From NCBI RefSeq assembly GCF_001424385.1, contig NZ_LMPO01000009.1:750520-814519 (forward strand): DNA of 64,000 nucleotides. Reading direction: 5' to 3'. Below are positions 42,107 to 52,200 of the stretch, one piece after another. Position numbers and translations under genes: made by a program. The number at the start of each line of letters is the position of its first letter. Position 1 is the first letter of the stretch. This DNA is from Curtobacterium sp. Leaf183. Its GTDB lineage: Bacteria > Actinomycetota > Actinomycetes > Actinomycetales > Microbacteriaceae. The notes below the pieces were generated by a model. It was not told the DNA's origin. It worked only from the letters and a program-made list of their open reading frames with translations, and did no database searches.

Positions 42107-45100
42107 TCAGTCAATCTGCCAGCTGATCGTCACGCTGCCTTCAACGCCGGCTTCCTGCTCGATTTCGCTGCGGAGGTCGGCGAGGACGCTCCCCAGGTCG
42201 GCGAGCGCACCGAAATGGGTGCCGTGCGGATTGGTCGGTGCGGGCTGCGGAGGCCGCGGTGTATGCGGCGCCTGCACGAGCAGTGCCTCCGCTTTCGCGG
42301 CGACTTCCCGCAGGCGCGGCTCAAGCGGTACGACCGACTCGTCGACCGCGGCCGCATCCCGAAGCGCCTGGAGGGACGCGTCAATGCCCGCGTCGCCTCG
42401 GCTCGCCGCCGCGGCTACGACCCGCCAGTTGAGCCCCTGCAGCTCCCGCGCGAGCCGCTCCGCCGACGCATGCGCGCTGCCATGGGCCGTCAGCTCGGTC
42501 GGCAGGTCGAAGGTCACGAGCGTGTCGATGAGGGCCTTGTCGCCGCTCGTCGACGATCCGAGTGCCCGCACCAGCTCGCCGACGCGACGCGCGGTGGCGA
42601 GTCGCCCGGTGACTGCCGCGACGTCGATGCCGAGGGTCGCGGCGTTCCCTTCGAGCTGCGCCGCAAGATCAGCAACCTTGCTCGACGTCGCCTGGTGACG
42701 GACGGCCTGTGCGAAGCGACCGACGGCGCGCGGGGTGAGGAGCGCCTCGGGCGGCACGCCGAAAATCGCGCCAGCACGACCCTGAGCGACCTTCCAGTCG
42801 GCGTCGCTCGGCAGGTTCGCGTGCCGAGGCGTCGCGGCGTCCGGCAGCGAGCCGATGCCCGGGGTGCCGCTGCCGAACTCGATGTTGTGCAACAGTCCCC
42901 AGGTGAGGAGGACCGTGTCCTGCATCGGCTGGGTCATGCCCCAGGGGGCGAGCTTCGACCGCAGCTGTCCGACGGTGATTCCGGCACCGAGCTCGCCCTG
43001 CCAGCGAGCGAGATCGGCGGTCCAGCCGAAGTGTGCTGCGTCGACGACGAGCACGTTCTCATTCAGCGCCCCAAGCTTGAGCGGCACAATGAGATCACGC
43101 GCCGCGCGCTGCTCACCGGCGGCGAGGCCTTGCCTGCGCCCGCCCTGCTCGATCGTCGACGTGATCAGGTTGAGCGCGGGGCTGAGCTTGCTCGCGGTAA
43201 CTTCCTCGGCACCGAGGTCGGGATGCTCGGGGAACTCGTCTGCCCAGGCGGTGTCCAGCGCGTACCGGAATCCGGTGAGGAGGGTGCCGGTCGCTGGTGG
43301 GGCGATCGTGAGCCCGGCGAGGGTGGAGAAGATCTCGTTGCCGCCCAGATCGTTGCCGACGTTCGTGTCGACGGGCGTGTTGACCCCGTAGGCCTGCCGG
43401 AGTGCCACCACCATCGCATCGCGCAGGGTGCGCCGCTGCGATTCGAGCGTCTGCCGGGCCGGTCCGCGCTCGGCCACGGCCAGGTGGTCGGCGTTCTGGT
43501 CAAAGCGTCCACCGGTCAGGAGATACTCCAGCCGCACCAGCTTGCCCAGCTCGTCCTGCTTCGCGGCGGTAAGAAAGTTCGGGATCCAGGCGATGGTGTT
43601 CGCCCTGCGTCCGCCGTCGCCGAGCTTGCGCAGCCGCGCGACGTCGTCGGCCGGGCTGTGGCTCCCGTTGTCGTAGGGGAAGTCGATGACGGCCCGCCAC
43701 TCCGGGTCGCCGTGGATGAGGTCACTGTCGAGCACGTCTGTCTCGTCGCGCACGTTTCCGAACTTCACGGTGACGGTGCGCTTGTGGCCGCGCCACACGT
43801 GGGTGAGCTGGCGGCCGGTGAGGTTCTCCGGCGGGAGGCTCAGCTCCTCGGCGATGAGCTTGCGCACGAGCTCCCGGCGTGTCTGCTGATTGTCCTCGGT
43901 GGCGACGCGCTCCAGGATCGAGTCGTAGTCGACGCCGCTCAGCGTGGCGCTGATGATGGGGTCCGAGCCGTCGCCGACGTTGATCTCGCCGAACTCGGCG
44001 GCCCAAGCGCGCACAAGTCCGAGCGCCTGGTCGGCCTCGGCTCCGGGGATGAATGCGTCGATCGTGCCGTAGTTGAGGGCGGCGAGCTTAGCGGCGGTGA
44101 GGGAGGTCAGCGACTTCGCTTCGGGCGCGAGCGCAGCAATGAGGACCGTCTTCGCGAGTCGATCCTCGGTGACGAAGGCGTGGGTGCGCGGCAGTGCTGC
44201 TGCCTCGGCTTCCGTCAGCCCGTGCTTCCGCAGCAGGTACGGGAGCATCTTCTGCCGGTAGAAGGTCCGGGAGATGCGGAAGTGCTGCTTCATCTCCTCG
44301 CTGAGCGGCTCGGATCCGCCGAGCGCGACCGGTTCGTAGAGGTCACCGACGGGGATGACGTCGCGGACGAGCTGGGTGTCGCGCCCGTCGGCGAGCAGCT
44401 CGGCCATGAGCTTCAGCGCGGTGCGCTCGCGCTGCATGAGGCTGGAGAGGGCCACCATCGTGTCGATGAGGGCGGGTGAGAACGGGTAGACGTCGGCGAA
44501 CGACTGCTCGTCCGACCGCACCTCGTCGTCGAGGAGGTAGCCCCAGGCGGCATAGTCCTGCTTCACTTCGGCGACGGCGGCGGCGAGGACGGCTACGGCC
44601 GCGGTCGACTTCGGCCGCAGCAACCGCTTCTTGACGATCTTCGGCAGGTCGGCCGCCTGCAGTTTGATCTTCGTGAACCGGTCCTCCCAGTAGGCGAAGA
44701 GCTGCCCCTGGGCGACTCGCTGCGCGCCGGAGACGTTTGTGCCGAGGAAGTCGCTGAGCGCCCGTTGCCTGGCGAGGAAGGACGTGATCGGGATAGCGAG
44801 GTTCGCGGCGGCGTTCTCGCCGACCATGACGACCTTCTCGACTTCGCGCTCCACCCACACCTGGTCGCTGAGGTGCTGACCGAGCCAGAGCACGACCTCG
44901 TCGATGAGGAAGACGAGCCCCTGGTAGCCGAGCTGCTTGGCGTGGTTCGCGAGGGCCTTCAGTCCGTCGGCCATCGGCAGCCATTCGCCGGCGCGGGCGT
45001 AGCCGGTGAACACCTTGGCAAGCAGGTCGCCGACGAGACGGTCCCGGTCCGGGTGGCCGGGCGCTTCGGCTGCGGCCGCCTCGAACGTCTCGGCGTTCCA

Positions 45101-45691
45101 CTCTCCGGCCAGGTCGCCCCAGCCGGTGTCACCCCCGGCGCCGAGACGCTGGAAGAAGAGCTCGTCGCCGTATGCCTCGCGCTCGGCACGAGCGTCCTCC
45201 AGCACTGCGTCACTTGTGTGCAGCACGGGTGCGGGGGCGTCGGGGTGGAGGCGGGCGACGGTGGCGATGTAGCCGCCGAAGATTGCATCCTCGAACGACC
45301 TGGCGCCGAGCAGGTTGTAGTCGAGGACGAGCAGCGGCCGGTCCAGGGTATCCAGGTGCCGAGCAACCACGGCCTCCAGCCCGGGGATCTGCCGGGCTGG
45401 GACGTGGCCGGAGAGCAGCAGGTGGAGCACGGCTAAGTAGTGCGACTTGCCGGAGCCGAAGGAGCCGTCGAGGAAGGCACCTCGGGAGGACTGCTGCTGC
45501 AGCGAGCTGGTCACGAGCCCGAGTCCCTCGCCGACCGCCGCCGCGATGGCGTCGGTGACAACGTAGTCCTGGATCGTCTGGGCGTGCTTGGCGACGCCCT
45601 CGTCGAGCTTGATGACGAAGTCGGCGGCTTCGACCCGCTCAGGCAGGTCGATGGCGTCGCGGAGCAGCGCGTTGAGGGTGAGTTCGATCAT
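42107..45691 (-). CDS. pglY: PglY / BrxC family ATPase of BREX
   Basis: 1194 residues, the normal size. Walker A GSFGSGKS at 76-83 in FLDGSFGSGKSHYLAVL, with DRPLLVLDYNLLG and LVFLIDEVVLWLGQHL (Walker B) after it: a large AAA-type ATPase of the BrxC/PglY family. The C-terminal third is coiled, Ala-rich helix and ends in an acidic, lone beta segment (VEGSVTISWQID). The ATG at 45691 overlaps the pglX stop (ATGA); a GGAGGAG site is a few bases upstream. Core BREX component thought to form an assembly with PglX and PglZ. Confidence 0.92.
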   Translation of the reverse strand: MIELTLNALLRDAIDLPERVEAADFVIKLDEGVAKHAQTIQDYVVTDAIAAAVGEGLGLVTSSLQQQSSRGAFLDGSFGSGKSHYLAVLHLLLSGHVPARQIPGLEAVVARHLDTLDRPLLVLDYNLLGARSFEDAIFGGYIATVARLHPDAPAPVLHTSDAVLEDARAEREAYGDELFFQRLGAGGDTGWGDLAGEWNAETFEAAAAEAPGHPDRDRLVGDLLAKVFTGYARAGEWLPMADGLKALANHAKQLGYQGLVFLIDEVVLWLGQHLSDQVWVEREVEKVVMVGENAAANLAIPITSFLARQRALSDFLGTNVSGAQRVAQGQLFAYWEDRFTKIKLQAADLPKIVKKRLLRPKSTAAVAVLAAAVAEVKQDYAAWGYLLDDEVRSDEQSFADVYPFSPALIDTMVALSSLMQRERTALKLMAELLADGRDTQLVRDVIPVGDLYEPVALGGSEPLSEEMKQHFRISRTFYRQKMLPYLLRKHGLTEAEAAALPRTHAFVTEDRLAKTVLIAALAPEAKSLTSLTAAKLAALNYGTIDAFIPGAEADQALGLVRAWAAEFGEINVGDGSDPIISATLSGVDYDSILERVATEDNQQTRRELVRKLIAEELSLPPENLTGRQLTHVWRGHKRTVTVKFGNVRDETDVLDSDLIHGDPEWRAVIDFPYDNGSHSPADDVARLRKLGDGGRRANTIAWIPNFLTAAKQDELGKLVRLEYLLTGGRFDQNADHLAVAERGPARQTLESQRRTLRDAMVVALRQAYGVNTPVDTNVGNDLGGNEIFSTLAGLTIAPPATGTLLTGFRYALDTAWADEFPEHPDLGAEEVTASKLSPALNLITSTIEQGGRRQGLAAGEQRAARDLIVPLKLGALNENVLVVDAAHFGWTADLARWQGELGAGITVGQLRSKLAPWGMTQPMQDTVLLTWGLLHNIEFGSGTPGIGSLPDAATPRHANLPSDADWKVAQGRAGAIFGVPPEALLTPRAVGRFAQAVRHQATSSKVADLAAQLEGNAATLGIDVAAVTGRLATARRVGELVRALGSSTSGDKALIDTLVTFDLPTELTAHGSAHASAERLARELQGLNWRVVAAAASRGDAGIDASLQALRDAAAVDESVVPLEPRLREVAAKAEALLVQAPHTPRPPQPAPTNPHGTHFGALADLGSVLADLRSEIEQEAGVEGSVTISWQID

Positions 45692-48600
45692 GATGAGCTC
45701 CTCCGCCCACGGGCGGGTGCTTCCGGTCGCCAGGCGAGGACGACGTCGCTGCCGAGGCCGAGGCGGCCGAGCAGTGTGGTGGTGATCCCGGCGACGGCCG
45801 TCGCCGGACTGACGCCCGTGCGGGGATCGATCTCATCGTGCCAGTGCCGCAGCCACGGTTCGAGTTCGAGCAGTACCCCCACAAGGGGCACGACCTGCTG
45901 GTCGGATGCCCCAGCACGACTGAGCTGGTTGGCGAGCCGAGCGACCGCTTGGCCGCGCTCGGAGTGATCCCACCCCGCCCAGCCGTAGACCCCCGTCGAG
46001 TCCTCGGGGTAGTGGCTGCCGGGGAAGGCGATGAATCGTTCCTTCGGCACGTCGAGCTTGCCACGCGCCGACCAGTAAGACACCTTCACGAAGTCCACGG
46101 GCTTGTACTTCGGCGGGACGGGCACGTCGACTCGCTCGCCGCGGTCCTCGGCGCGCTGGAGCTCCCAGATGTGCTCCCAGGAACGGAACTTCTCCAGCCC
46201 GGAGGATTTGTACCGTTGCGGTGCGAAGGCGGGAACGGCCTCCGGCTCGATCAGCCGGCCAATCTCGGTGCTGAGGTCGAAGTCCTGAGAGCCTGTGTGG
46301 ATGGCGAGCAATTCCCGCAGCCGCTCGTCGTGGCGCAGCGTGTCGGCGAGTTGAGCGACGGACCGCACGACCGGGCGGCCCGAGGCGTCCTGCCACAGTT
46401 CAGGCGCCTCGAGCTGGTCGAGAATTACCTCGCGGATCGCGCCGGCGACAAGCGTCTCCCAGCTCGCACCGGCCCATCGGCGCTTGTATTCGGGCTGCTC
46501 CAGCAGGCGCAAAGACGAATTCGTCTCCATCGCCTCGAGGCGCCGCTCAACGAGATCGCGATACCAGACCGGCCACGCCTCTGGAAGGTCTATTAGCGGA
46601 GAGCGCCCGTGCCGTTCGAACCATGCTGTCTTCGTCTCCCCGGCCGCGACGGTCCGGGCGAGCTTGATCTCGAACGCGCGCTCGTTCGGCTCGATTGCGA
46701 CAACGTCGGGGCGCTTCGGCGCAAGCTCAGCATCCACCAGCCCGTATGCGGCATACGTCCGCCAGTCGAGTTCTTCTTGCAAGAAGGTCATCTCCCGGCC
46801 GAAAGTACGCCACTTCGGCTCTGCGGCCTCTAGCTCAGAAGGACCGTCCGCCGCGAGAACATTGCTCGGCGTCGACTCGTCTCGCTCTCGCGCCGCGAGG
46901 TCGATGCGCCGAGCAAGGTCCCGTTCCCGCTCGCGCGGAAGCGGGAACTCTTGCAGCTTCGTACCTGTGAATTCAAAAAAATCCTCCCACGGCGCCAGGG
47001 TCGTTCTCGCGCCGTCACGACTGAGGGTACTTCCCTTGTTGTGACTCACCTGCTTGAGCCAAAAGCACGCCACAGAGGAGTTGAGCACTCCGAGCAGGTC
47101 GTAATGATCGTCTTCAGTTGCCCCCTCTGGCAGCTTAATCACCGGGGCAGACTTGTTCATTACCGAATGATCATTCACAAGAACGAAGTGGTTATGCGTG
47201 CTGACAAAGGCAAAGGAGATGAGGGCCTCAGCCTGTAGCCTCGCGTTGTGAACAAAAGCGAACTCACCCCACCAATGGCCGCGGGCGGACGGCGTTTTAC
47301 CAAAAAAAATCACCGCATTGAGCGCTCGGCGATATGGCCAATACGTTGCAGTTGCACCACGACTCATTGAATCTGCATATGGGTCGAGAACCACTCGACG
47401 GGCTTGAACGCGCCAGTCCCGGACGCTCTCTCCTTCGACGTAGCTGCGGGTCGGAATCGATTCCCATAGAGCCGATCCCGAGGGTTCATTCCGCACATGG
47501 AAATCGTCGAGTCCCGTAATCGCAGTGAATCCAATGGACTCGACTACGTCCGACAACCTCCGTTCTCCTTGACCGTCGATGAGAGCTCGGACGTCCGCGG
47601 TTCCGCCGCCGGACAGCGACCACGGGAACTGCGCATAGCTGCTGCGCAACATGTCCGCGACCGAGACATAGGGCCCTTCATAGCCTGGCTGATCAAGGTG
47701 ATCGAGAATGTCCCGCCACACGAGCCCCTCAGCCGGTACCGCGGGCTGACCAGGCTCGCCGCGCACCCCCAGCACCGCCCGGACGAAATCCGACTGCGGC
47801 TTCCGGGGGCGACCCGCAAGGATCACCGTCGGAGTGCCATGCCCAGGGATGTACGCGCCCGAAGTATCAATGATGTGGCTGAGGTCCACATGTTCCGGCG
47901 ACAGACCAGTGAAGCCGCCGGATAGGAACTTTTCGATGAGGTTCTTGCCGAACTCCCGCTTCATGAAGGAGTTCGAGGTGATTTGGCCAACATATCCGGC
48001 GCCGCTCGCGTTCGGACGCTTTGCGAGCCGGAACAGTAGCTCCATGAAGGGCACTGAAAGGGCGTACTTTCCACGGCAGGTCGAATACAGTGCCCTATAA
48101 GTGTCGCGCAGCTTCGCGTCCGGCGGCTGGATGTAGGGCGGGTTTGCAACGACGACGTGGTATTGGCCGTGCTCCAGAATGCCTTGGTAGTCGCGGAGAT
48201 CTTCGGCGCTGTACTCGAAGTACTCGTCGTCGCCGAGGTCGAAGCCGGCGTTCGGGTTGACGCTGCCGAGCAGCGAGTCGCCGATGGCAAGGTGGTATCG
48301 GAAGGCAGGCGAGCCGACGAGCGACGTGAGACCGGATGCCCGCAGCGCGGCGACCGTGAGGCGGAAGCGGGCGATGGCGATCGCGAAGGGGTTGAGGTCC
48401 ACGCCGTGGATGGAGTCGAGCGCCTTCTGCACACGGGCACCCTTGTCGACCGCGGGTGCCGCTTCCGCCCAATTCGCCACGAGCCGTTCGAATGCGCCGA
48501 GCAAGAAGTGCCCCGAGCCGCACGCCGGGTCGATGAGCTTCAGTCCGGTGAGCCCGAACTCGGCGATGGCCGGGGTGAGGGTCAGGTCGAGGATGAACTC

Positions 48601-49257
48601 TTCGACGAAGTCGGGGGTCTGTAGCAGCGCGTAGGTCTTCTTCGCGTAGTCCGAGAGGTCCTGGTAGAGGTCACCGAGGAAGCGGGTGCCGAGGTCCGAG
48701 TCGCTGAAGTTGTGAACGAGTGTGCCGTCCGGCCGGGTGCGGCGGAAAAAATCGCGGAGCCCATCGGCCGCGGACGCCGAGATCGGCGCGTGCCACACGG
48801 CGGAGTGGTCCGGGTCCACGAGCGGACGACCGGCGGGCAGGTCGGTGAGCACGCTGAACGCCGCCTTCAGCCAGTCACGACTCGTCGCGGTCGGGGTCGC
48901 AGCGTAGAACGCCGCTTCGTTCTCGACGGCACGGTCGAGTCCGTCATCGGGACCGGCCAGCCAGGGCAGTGAGACCTGCGTGCCATCGCGCTTCGCCCCG
49001 GCGAGCAGGTCGTTGTCCTCGGCGAAGCGAATGAACACGCAGGCGAGGATCCAGGTCACTGCCGCCTGGGCGACCTCGCCGTCGCGCCAGTCGATCCAGC
49101 TTTTCCCGGTGCGCTCCCGCGCGGAGGCGCGGCGGTGCTCGTCGCGGAGGCGAGTGCCCCATGCGTCTGCCTCATCTTCGGCGCGCAGGGTGAGGTCCGT
49201 CTGCAGCAGCTTCAGCTGGCGTTGCAGGTCGGCGAGCAGGGCGGCGGAGTCGATCAC
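45688..49257 (-). CDS. pglX: PglX adenine-specific DNA methyltransferase of BREX
   Basis: 1189 residues from a GTG that overlaps the pglW stop (GTGA). Methyltransferase motifs: DPACGSGHFLLG (S-adenosylmethionine binding, 243-252) and ANPPYIQ (catalytic NPPY, 372-375), fitting N6-adenine methylation of a non-palindromic site as marker of self DNA. The C-terminal half is the presumed target-recognition region. Two homopolymers stand out in this GC-rich gene: seven A at 46975-46981 and eight A at 47302-47309 (T runs on the coding strand, each encoding Phe-Phe). Sequence around 46.95-47.4 kb is visibly less GC-rich than the rest. Length and order match type 2 (Pgl) systems. Confidence 0.93.
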   Translation of the reverse strand: MIDSAALLADLQRQLKLLQTDLTLRAEDEADAWGTRLRDEHRRASARERTGKSWIDWRDGEVAQAAVTWILACVFIRFAEDNDLLAGAKRDGTQVSLPWLAGPDDGLDRAVENEAAFYAATPTATSRDWLKAAFSVLTDLPAGRPLVDPDHSAVWHAPISASAADGLRDFFRRTRPDGTLVHNFSDSDLGTRFLGDLYQDLSDYAKKTYALLQTPDFVEEFILDLTLTPAIAEFGLTGLKLIDPACGSGHFLLGAFERLVANWAEAAPAVDKGARVQKALDSIHGVDLNPFAIAIARFRLTVAALRASGLTSLVGSPAFRYHLAIGDSLLGSVNPNAGFDLGDDEYFEYSAEDLRDYQGILEHGQYHVVVANPPYIQPPDAKLRDTYRALYSTCRGKYALSVPFMELLFRLAKRPNASGAGYVGQITSNSFMKREFGKNLIEKFLSGGFTGLSPEHVDLSHIIDTSGAYIPGHGTPTVILAGRPRKPQSDFVRAVLGVRGEPGQPAVPAEGLVWRDILDHLDQPGYEGPYVSVADMLRSSYAQFPWSLSGGGTADVRALIDGQGERRLSDVVESIGFTAITGLDDFHVRNEPSGSALWESIPTRSYVEGESVRDWRVQARRVVLDPYADSMSRGATATYWPYRRALNAVIFFGKTPSARGHWWGEFAFVHNARLQAEALISFAFVSTHNHFVLVNDHSVMNKSAPVIKLPEGATEDDHYDLLGVLNSSVACFWLKQVSHNKGSTLSRDGARTTLAPWEDFFEFTGTKLQEFPLPRERERDLARRIDLAARERDESTPSNVLAADGPSELEAAEPKWRTFGREMTFLQEELDWRTYAAYGLVDAELAPKRPDVVAIEPNERAFEIKLARTVAAGETKTAWFERHGRSPLIDLPEAWPVWYRDLVERRLEAMETNSSLRLLEQPEYKRRWAGASWETLVAGAIREVILDQLEAPELWQDASGRPVVRSVAQLADTLRHDERLRELLAIHTGSQDFDLSTEIGRLIEPEAVPAFAPQRYKSSGLEKFRSWEHIWELQRAEDRGERVDVPVPPKYKPVDFVKVSYWSARGKLDVPKERFIAFPGSHYPEDSTGVYGWAGWDHSERGQAVARLANQLSRAGASDQQVVPLVGVLLELEPWLRHWHDEIDPRTGVSPATAVAGITTTLLGRLGLGSDVVLAWRPEAPARGRRSSS

Positions 49258-52200
49258 GTCGCGGGGACCTTTCGGGTGAATTCGACCGCAGGTGCCTGTC
49301 GGTCGATATCCCGGGCGCCTTCCGATGCGGCCGCGGGCAGGTGGTCGAGGGAGAGCTCCAGGTGGCCGTCGGCACCGAACGGGAACGGCACCCCGTCGAG
49401 GTCCGGCGTGCTGACTCCGGCCGGGCGCGGCAGCAGGAACCATCGCGCGGCGGCACGCGGTGTCGCAAGGTCCGTCACCGCGGCGACCAGGTGGACGAGG
49501 CCGAAGCGCGCGACCACCGCCGCATTCACCAGCAGCAGAGGCTCCGGTGTCGCGAGCAGCTCCGTCCACGCGGGCTCGATCGCGAGCCGAGCGAGCTGAA
49601 GCAAATTCCCGCGGTCCTGGGAACCCTTCGCCTGACCATCCGCGCGCAGTACGGTCGGCCACTGGATATTCTTCGCCACGGCCGTCGTCCGCAGCGCATC
49701 GAGCGCCAGGTCGGCGAGGTCGACGACGTGCAGCCCGTGCTCGCGACCGAGGCGGCGCGCACTGGCGAGCAGACCTTGGCGGCCGGACACGACGACGGTC
49801 AGCGCGCCCCGGTCTTCGATCGACTGGCGCAGCCGTGCGGCGATCGCCGGGTCAGCTTCCGTGCGTCCCCAGGTCGTCGACGAACCGGTGACTGTAAGCG
49901 AGGCGCCATCATTCGCCCGGACCACGTACTTGCCCAGGTCCGCGCGCCACTCCAGATACGGCATCGTCGAGCGCACCGGCTGGTCGAGGTCGGGGCGCGG
50001 CGGGATCGAGCTGATCTCCGGGAAGCGGGCACGGACCCGGTGCTCGATGGTGACGATCGCCAGTTCACGGGTCGCCGCTCCGCGCAGTGCCAGCTCGACA
50101 GCGCGGGTCGACGCCAAGTCCGCCCGGTACGCCTCGCCCAGTGAGGAGATGCGGCCCTCCTTCGACAACCCGATCGCCAGCTGCGCCGTCCGCGCCACCG
50201 GGAGACGCAGCGCCGGCATGCCGCTGCCGAGCAGCGACTCTCGCAGCTGCGGCCCGGGGACGACGTCCGACTCGGCGAGCAGCTGGTCCACGAGGTCGGA
50301 TGCGGAATGCAGCGCCTCGAGGTGTAGCTCGGCCTCGTCGAACGTGAGCCCCGCGCCGTCGTCCGGCGCGTACGCGATCACAGTCCGCGAACGGTCGCGG
50401 AACTGCTCGTAGACGAACTTCGACGCGCCGGAACGGATGTCTACCTCCAGGACTGCGCGGAGCACCTCCGCCGCCGCCTTCTGACGAGTGTCGTCCGCCA
50501 GCGTCGAGCCGTACTCGCGCAGCAGCTTCATTGCCAGCTCGTCCAGCGTCGCGACGCCGCCGAGGTCCCGCACCCAGCGGGCCGCGTCCTCGGTCGCCGA
50601 ACGCAGCGCGCCGTTCTTCTTCAACCGCTTGTAGCGGTCCTCCGAAGACTCCTCCGGCTTCAACTTGATGGCGCCGAGGAAGTCCTCCACGGGGCGACGC
50701 CCGACCTGCACCGGCTCGTCGGTCTGCGTTTCCGATTTCGTAAGCCGCTGTCGCCACTGGCGGGTGCGGCCCTGGATCTCCCGCCGGATCTGCTCGCCGA
50801 GACCGCGGAGCTGATTGATCGTCATCGGTGGCACGCCGAGCAGCTCGCCAATCGTTGTCGCCGGGACGCGCGCCAACGCGGAGAGGGCGCGGGCGCTGAG
50901 ACCCGATTCGCGCAGCGACGTGTCAAGCGTCGCGGCGCCCGCTAGCGACTCGTTCGCTGCGGCATCATCGACACCGACCGTCGCCCCAGCGAGTGCGGAC
51001 GTCCACGCTAGGTGCATGGCGTCCAGGGACGGGTGCCGGTCGGCGTTCGCGGGAGCGAGTGCCGCGGTGAAGAAGCGCCCGAGACCCTCCGCGACCGCGG
51101 GGTCGAACATGGTCGCCTGCACCACCGGTGCGTCTGTCGCGCTGCTCGGTGCGTCGCCGTCGCTCCACCAGATCGGGTCACCGGTCGCCAGCTCGAACAG
51201 CGTCGCGGCGATCGAGAATCGTTCCGCGGCGCTGTCGTACTGCGCGCGGCCACCGTGGCCGAGGTAGGGGTCGAGGTAGGCGCTCGAGCCGGAGCGAATG
51301 TTCGTCAGTGGCTCGTCGGCGAGCGAGAAGTCGAAGAGTGTCAGGCGAGGCCTGCGGCTGCCGGGATCGGGCTTGATAGCGAGGTTCGACGGCTTGATAT
51401 CGCGATGGAACACGCCCCGACTGTCGAGGTGCGCGACCGCCTCAAAGAGGTCGGATCCGTAGCGCTCGAGCTGCTCGATTGTCGCCTTGCCCTCGATGCG
51501 GATGCGGTCGGCGAGCGTCTCCTCGCCCGCATCGGTCATCAGCAGACCCTGCCGAGTGCCGACCGTGAGCGGCCCGTCGAGGTGCTTGACGATCCGCGGG
51601 CTGTCCAGTCGCTGCAGCACGTCGGCCTCGACGGCGAGCCGCGCCGCCGCCGTGTCATCCTTCGCGAGCTTCAGGATCACGCCTTCGCGTCCGCTTTCGT
51701 AGTCCGCGACCTCGAGTGCCACGCCCGTCGAGCCAGACCCGCGGCGGCGGACGATCTCGAAGCGGTCACCGACGATCTCCCCCTCCGCGGCGTCCAGCGG
51801 ATCGGTCAGCGCGGGTACTGGTTCGGCGTCACCACGCTCGTACACGCGGGCAGCCGCGAGTTGCACCAGAAAGTCGCCGATGTCGAGCGTGCGGTCCAGC
51901 TCGCGAAACGCGGCCGCGTCCCGCACCAATTGGGCGTACATGTCGGGAATTTCGGGCATGATGGCGCGCGGGTCGAGCCCGGTAGCCTGAGACGTGACCA
52001 AACCCTGTAGCGCAGCAAAATTCACTGCCGGGTGCTTCCCCGTAAAGATCAGGTACGCAACCGCTCCCACGCCGTAGACGTCGAGGGTCTGCGGTGAAGC
52101 CGGCGTCTGCCCGCGCTGGGTCTCCGGCGCCAGGTAGAGATGCACTTCACCATCGACCGCCGCGGCGACGTCGGTGAGGCCCCGTCCGACTTCGGTCGAC

